In this document: positions 57,791-64,000 of the stretch, piece by piece
How positions within the stretch are numbered: the first letter of the stretch is position 1
How the letters are laid out: every line of letters begins with the position of its first letter
NCBI GenBank assembly: GCA_947359465.1
Contig: OX375875.1
Span: 56,043,583-56,107,582 of the forward strand
Origin: Metellina segmentata
Lineage: Eukaryota; Arthropoda; Arachnida; Araneae; Tetragnathidae
Reading direction: 5' to 3'
Length of the DNA: 64,000 bases
Position numbers and translations under genes: made by a program
Notes under the pieces: model-generated
Database searches by the model: none
The model's input: only the letters and a program-made list of their open reading frames with translations
What the model was told of the DNA's origin: nothing

Positions 57791-60700
57791 TATAAATAAT
57801 GGATATATATTCATTAGTCAAGCATAATTACACGACCTTACTCGTATTGAATTGGTTAAGGGAGACCCGTAAGGAAAAACCCAAAATTCTTATTATTCGT
57901 TTTACATAACCTGTTTTTTTTAGTGATAATTAAGCACATATTTTAAAGCAATAATAAATAAAAAAATTTTGTTTTTATTTGCAATTATATATTTTCTGTT
58001 ACGATTTTAATATGTTTTTTCAGCCAATATACACACTTTTTATAAACCCTACTCCTCTGTCAATTTTCAATATTTGTGTATGAAATAAATTTGTGTAATA
58101 TTTCTATAGTATATGCAAAAGATATAGGGAGATATTTTTTTTAATTTATTTACGAGTTTTCATAAAAAAAAAATATTTTACTCGTTATGAGTTAAATTTC
58201 TATAAAAATATCCAATTTTTTATGTTTATTAATTTTTATAAATTTATCATAACTTTTCATTGAAAAAAAGCTCTCATTGTGTATAGTAAACAGTTTTTCA
58301 AAACCTAAAAAATGTAAGCAGTTTAACTCTAAGTGCATTTATTAAAAAGCCTTAGTACTTTAAACTTTGACAAAATTGCAAAAAAACTGATTTTGAGATG
58401 ATCGCATTTTAAGTACAAAATACAACAAAATGTAACGAAAACAACTTACTTTTAGCAAGTACTATTTTTTTAGTAATTTCTATTACATTAAGACTCTTAT
58501 TAAAACAAGAGTTTTTTCCATCAGCTCGTATATATTTTTTAAAGCCAGTTTTATCTCTGATGACAACCGAGTGATTTGTGATAATTCACTGAAAAATTAT
58601 TAATTTCTTTTACTGAATGGAAAAAAATATTTTATTGGATCATTACTATTTTTAAATAAACCACCACTAGAAAACCACACCTACTTTTTTCTACAGCTAC
58701 TATTTTCTGTAAACGAATCTTTTTCGTATTGATACGCATGCGACGAAATTTAGCGCTGTTTTTTCAATGCGTTTCCTTCACTGTCGTCACCACATGTTTT
58801 ACATGAGGACCTGGATTTTGTCCTTTAGCCTTCACCGATTGATAGAAAAACCAGGAGCCTACACCTTAAGGATATTTAAAATGTTTGGGATAGTCGTCGG
58901 TAGATACACTATGATATAATGTTGCATAAATAGAGGTTTTCATGGAAACCGAAGCCAATGGTTGGCAGTCGATTATGTAGTTGAAGGTCAAATAAAAGTT
59001 AAAAAGCAGCTGTTAGCAATTTCCTTCGACTGAAATTTTGTCCATTTGTTCTTGAATATCTGATGCATCGTTTTATCCAATAAACCAAAAAACACTTTTT
59101 GAAAATTTTTTTTCTCGAAATTTGGGGTTTGGGTCTCTCTTAACTACAGAGAGAATACAAAAAATGATCAGAATATACATTCACTTTTGTCTTTCATGGA
59201 GTAAAATATATTAACACATTTTTTTGACATCTATAATTTGTACAACTTACTTTGGACACAAATCCTGCACATGTATATCAATCCATGTAATACATTTTAC
59301 ATACATCGCACCCATGACATAGCTACAAAATGATGAAAGTTGACACTAAGGTTGCTACTGTACTTCAAATTCTTATATTGCAATGTTTTAAAATATGATA
59401 AAAACTATATAATTGTGTACTCTTAATAGAGTGCAGGTAGGGAGTTTTATAAAACACTAGTAAACAATCAAAAGCGCGCAGATGCGCTGCTTTTTGTCTC
59501 ATCTTATCTGAAATCTTCAGAACGGTTTTAGTTAAATTCTATGATTGATTTGAAAACGATCAGATTTGTGCTGAATTTAGGGGATGCCCCCCTACTCTTA
59601 TCTATCATTTTCGACTGCAAATATTGTAATTATAGCAGTTAAAATAGTAGATTATTAAACCTGCTCCTCCTCAAATTATTTATTGCCCATGTATTTCAAA
59701 ATCACTGAACCATCTCAATGAAGAATAATCCAAAAACTTTAAAAGACGATTTTGAATAGATTTGGAACTTCCTTTCTAAAGTTATTTTTTAATGTAAAAT
59801 TGCTCAACTCAATTCATTAAAATGGCGCATCTACGATGAGTGCTATCGCACTCATATTCAACAAAACAATATTATTTTATTTGTGGTACTCCTGAATCAG
59901 ACAAGCGATATTGTCGAATTTCGCCATCTTTAAGGGAAGAAGGACAAATTTATTTTTGATAAGATATTCATTACTTAGGTTTTTATGGTAAATACATTGG
60001 TTTTTGAAAATTAAATTTTATGACACGTCTAATAATACAGGAACTTGTTTTAAAATTGATTAAATAATTCTGTCTTCAGTACAGAACTGCAAAGATAACC
60101 TATTATCATTTAAAAAAAATGGTAAATCGATTTGTTTCGATACTTAAAAAAAAGAAAATCATTGTTTTCAATAAACTTTTAACCTATAGAATAAATTGCT
60201 TAAATATAGCATCAATTCGTATAATAATTCACATTGACTTGCTGTCATTATGACAAATAAGTTTTTAATGTTTACAAGTTCTAATGTGTTGTGATTTTTA
60301 AACGTTATTACTATTTCAATAAAGGCAAAGTTACACTTAAAAATTGCTTTATTCTGACTTACCGGCCACTTTAAATTGAATACTTTATGGTGGAGTTCGT
60401 GTGATGAAAAATAAATGCCAATTTATTTAAATAATAAATATTTGAAACAGAAAACAAAAGAGAAAACAGCGAAATAAAACAAAATAAAAGTCGAGAATAA
60501 AGTTGTTCTAAAGATATTAATTCTTGATTCTTTTTTATCTCTTGATCTCGCACAGTTACCACAACTTACATCTAAAAATTGCATAAAATTTAGAAATGCG
60601 AACTTTATTCATAACGTAAGAAACAGAAAATATCACTGCATGCGTTATCAATCAACACGAGTTTACCTTTCGTTCCCGTTACTTAAAAAATATCGTCTGT

Positions 60701-61833
60701 CTAAAATATTCGGAAACCTCTTATGTTAGCAAAGAACAAAGAACTCAAAATAAATAAAGTATCATAGCTCAAATTCCGAAAAATAATTTTATCAAAAATA
60801 ATTGCTTTTTCAGCAGTACTGGCAAAACAATCCATATAATTGTAATACTCAATATCCATTCCATATTTTCCAAAACTATTAAATTATGGTTGATTTAAAT
60901 ATACTTACTCAGATGGTTTTAGCATGAAACTTACTTAAATATGGAAACAAAAAACAGACTCTCAATATTTACGTTTTATGTCAATACGAATCCATATTTG
61001 GATTAGTCGAATCAATACTAAGCGAAATGAACAAGATCGATTAAACCTGTCGTCATTTCCGTTCTCGTCTCTCATTGATCAGACAGATCCAGATAAGGAT
61101 AGTGGATTCAGATTGTCAGACAAATGTAAATAATACTTTAATTGCAACCTATACAACAAATGAGTTTACACTAACTAAGCGCATTTAGTATCAAAATAAA
61201 ATAGCTGTTTTACAACTAAAATGGATGTTTACTAGTGATGGTGGTTTCAAAATCAAACAAAAGCAATAAATACGTCAGCAAAAGATAAGCTTTTGCATTT
61301 AAAATATTGATTTAATGTCGCAGAGCCGGTTTTGGATGCTTCATTAAACAATTAAATTGCTCTCTTGCAAAGTGGGTTGGAAGAAGAGTTACATGAATTA
61401 CGGATAAGACATATTTATACATCACCTTCGTCTAGTGGGAAATTTGAAAATGCGTGTGTGTGAATCTTGTTTCTATTTAGGTGTAATGTTTACTCCTTAG
61501 AATCAAATAAAGGAAACTAAAGTTAAAAGTAAGAAATATCAAAGAAAAGAAATTATTCCATTTAATAATGGAATACAAAAATTATTATATACATAAATAC
61601 CTATGAGAAATTAAAGAATATACCAAAATAATGAGGTATAAGACTAAAATATAATTGAGATCCAAAGAGTAATATAACATTTTAATGGAACATTTGAATA
61701 ATTGCTTTGATCGTAAACACGAAAAACCAAACTTTTCTGGTGATATTAACAAAGCCTTTTCGGAATATTATTGATCAATCCTATGTATGGTTGTTTTATA
61801 AATAAGCAAGAAAATATAAAAACAATTTACATA
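57791..61833. other. AT-rich intergenic sequence
   Basis: About 4 kb without a recognisable gene, RNA or transposon. Long A and T runs are frequent at 57900-58650. Confidence 0.6.
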
Positions 61834-62827
61834 CATTGGGTAATACGGAAAGTTCTGCGCGTTTTTTAAGATAGATTTCAACGAAGCAGTACAGAAACGT
61901 AAAAAAAATATTTAAGAATCACATAAGCACATCTATGACTTTTTGTCTTCTTTCCAGCAGATGGAAAATTCTATTAAAAAAATTCATTAGGCTTATTTCT
62001 GAAGAAATTGTCGAAGTGCATTTGACAGTCTCCAAAGAATTGGAACTCTAGGCCGTTCAGAGAATTTTGAAGTGACCTGAAGAGGTGAAAATCTGAGGGA
62101 CAAGGTCTGGTGAATATACAATACATTTTACATACATGAATACACAACATTTCAACTATACTCAATAAGTCTTTGACATTCAGTGAAATGTGGGGCAGCA
62201 CATTGTCATGCTGAAAGAAAACACCTTGGTCAGTTCTGGCCGTTTTACTTCTATTTTTGCTTTTAATATTGTCATTTGAGAACTGTTTTCTTTTTTCAAA
62301 TTTAGTGTCTAATTTTGTGGCAACAATTCATAAATAACAATTCCTTTGTAGTCCAACCATACCGAAAGCCGTTTACAGAAGATGGTCGTCCAGAGCGGGC
62401 ATCATTTTCGAGGCTGAAATTCCCCGTTTAAATTTATCAAACAACCTTCGAACTATGACCTCAGTAACAGCAATATGTCCAAATACAACACACATTTTAC
62501 GAGCAGTCTGACTAGCATTTTTTCCTTTCTTAAAATAAAAGAGCATAATATGACAAAAAGGAACTTTCTGGTACTCCATTCTTAGCACTGCAATGAAACA
62601 AAAATTATGCCACAAAACCTGCTATAATTATGCAGTGTAAGAAGAAAGTGCAGCGTGACTGTAATTATGCAGTGTAAGCAGAAATAAAATAACTAGTGTA
62701 AACAAGCAGTTCCAACCGAATTTAAACAACTGTTTCAATCAAGGTCACTCCTTATCAGCTGTAGAAAAACAATAATAACAAAGCTAGCTTCGATTAGAAA
62801 ACGCGCAGAACTCTGAATGACCCAATA
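61834..62827 (-). mobile_element. mariner element with internal deletion
   Basis: Ends CATTGGGTAATACGGAAAGT(TCTGCGCG) and the inverted TATTGGGTCATTCAGAG(TTCTGCGCG), each flanked by TA. Length 994 bp, shorter than the usual mariner of about 1.3 kb. The transposase relic is on the minus strand. Confidence 0.88.
61974..62615 (-). pseudogene. mariner transposase, internally deleted
   Basis: The N-terminal part from 62615: FCHIMLFYFKKGKNASQTAR, then VFGHIAVTEVIVRRLFDKFK, the paired-like DNA-binding region. It breaks off at about 62370. After a degraded middle, FFQHDNVLPHISLNVKDLL (second catalytic Asp) and CPSDFHLFRSLQNSLNGLEF (third Asp of the D34D triad) follow, ending FFRNKPNEFF. The region with the first Asp and most of the linker is missing, and stops separate the pieces. 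Full-length relatives have about 345 residues. Inactive. Confidence 0.88.
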
Positions 62828-64000
62828 TATTACCCATTGAAAAGATTAATTTTCGAGATCATAGTGTCTCTTAAACACTTCTAAAACAAATATCCAGAAA
62901 ATTAGGAAGCAACTAAACTTTCCCATTTCTCGTGTTTGATGTCGCACATTTTACACTACATAATTTTCTTTTGACGAAACTATTTCCAAGTCACTTTCCC
63001 ATATTTCTCAATACCCAATTACAAAACTGATTTAATATTGCTACATGCATACATTATTGTCAAGAAGGAAGAGATAATATCACCCATTTGATTGATTTCC
63101 TATGATTTATTATCCACGGAACTAATCTAATTTCTTCTCCAATTATATTTTCCAAACAGGAATATTATTTTAGTTCATATTTCTACACAATGATATAACC
63201 GGATCGTTTTTATCGATCTCTTCTTGATAAAAAGTGAAACGGGAAAAAATAACATTCTTCCCACCTGGATTGCATTATCATATGAGATCATTATTATTAG
63301 AAAGAAAGTAAAGAAGGAAGAAAGTCATTATTCCTTCATCGAAAAATCTTTATCAGAGAACTTTATAATAAAAGAGGAAGGTGCGGGAATAATTTTAAAG
63401 TTTTTTATTCAGGGATATCGTTGTGGAAGTAATTTTTCTTACATAAAATAATGATAATAATTATCAGGTTTCACTGTTTTCTCTTCTTTTAAAGAACGCT
63501 GTACTTTTTATGTTTCATCATTGCTTCAAGAATCGCTGATATGTTCTGACACCTTAAAAAGTGTGACCTGTACTTTAATTGCTTATTCTAATCATGGGAA
63601 GTAATTTTTATGTTCTTTTGTGTTGTTGTACTTTAATGGCTTTAAATATTTCAAACGCGAATGTGCTGAATAGGGTGTTTCTAAATTGAATAGAATCCAC
63701 CACGAGAATTTTTTCATTTAGTGCCGCTCTTTTTAGTTCATTATTTTCTTTTTCAATTTTTACGTTTGAGACAACATTATTATTCATTTTTCATCAGATT
63801 CTAAGTAGCGACTTTTAACGTTTAGAAGGCTAAAAATATCTTCGCAGGAAAAGTGAATTAAATGAATAATTATCACAAAGAGATCATATAAAATATCTGT
63901 CTTATATCTATTAGTCCATATTATATTGCAGATTTATAATATTTCAGCAATTACTAACCATATACTTAGCCGACTTATGCATTTAGTGATCAGCTACTGA
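62828..64000. other. AT-rich intergenic sequence
   Basis: No feature recognised up to the window end. The 75-codon frame at 63224-63451 is lysine/isoleucine-rich, as expected by chance in AT-rich DNA. Confidence 0.55.

Overview
This is a eukaryotic nuclear genome window, almost certainly from an arthropod; a chelicerate such as a spider is my best guess, made from the AT-rich composition, the multi-kilobase introns and the mix of Tc1, mariner, hAT-like and Helitron elements with tRNA-derived SINEs. There are no bacterial operons and no virus.

The only cellular gene I can support is the 3' part of an MGAT4-type alpha-1,3-mannosyl-glycoprotein 4-beta-N-acetylglucosaminyltransferase (GnT-IV) on the + strand. 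Three exons are firm (666-773, 1487-1680, 14484-14742). A fourth, probably terminal, exon at 20837-20941 fits by phase and by alignment to the family C-terminus. The introns are 713 bp, about 12.8 kb and about 6.1 kb. The two long ones are loaded with transposon debris: inverted and chimeric Helitron pieces, MITEs, a SINE, a mariner, a Tc1 carrying a nested LINE fragment, local duplications and a 43-bp tandem array.

Downstream of the gene (about 21-64 kb) I see no cellular gene. The landmarks are: a 378-bp tandem duplication next to the last exon; a 3.4-kb DNA transposon (27181-30565) with 8-bp target duplications, long repeated TIRs and a nearly readable transposase of a family I can place only loosely near hAT; a tRNA-derived SINE (33531-33987); a decayed Helitron on the minus strand (about 36.4-43.2 kb) interrupted by a 1.76-kb TIR element and a SINE; a complete short non-autonomous Helitron (45013-45666); three Tc1 relics (45.7-49.1 kb); four more SINE fragments (47.1-57.8 kb); and a mariner relic (61834-62827). 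Long AT-rich stretches between these hold nothing I recognise.

Several insertions are proven by internal logic: a paralogous empty site exists in the same window, or exact target duplications flank the element, so a relative order of events can be read. All transposase and helicase reading frames are broken, so the window looks like old repeat-rich sequence around one gene rather than an active functional cluster.
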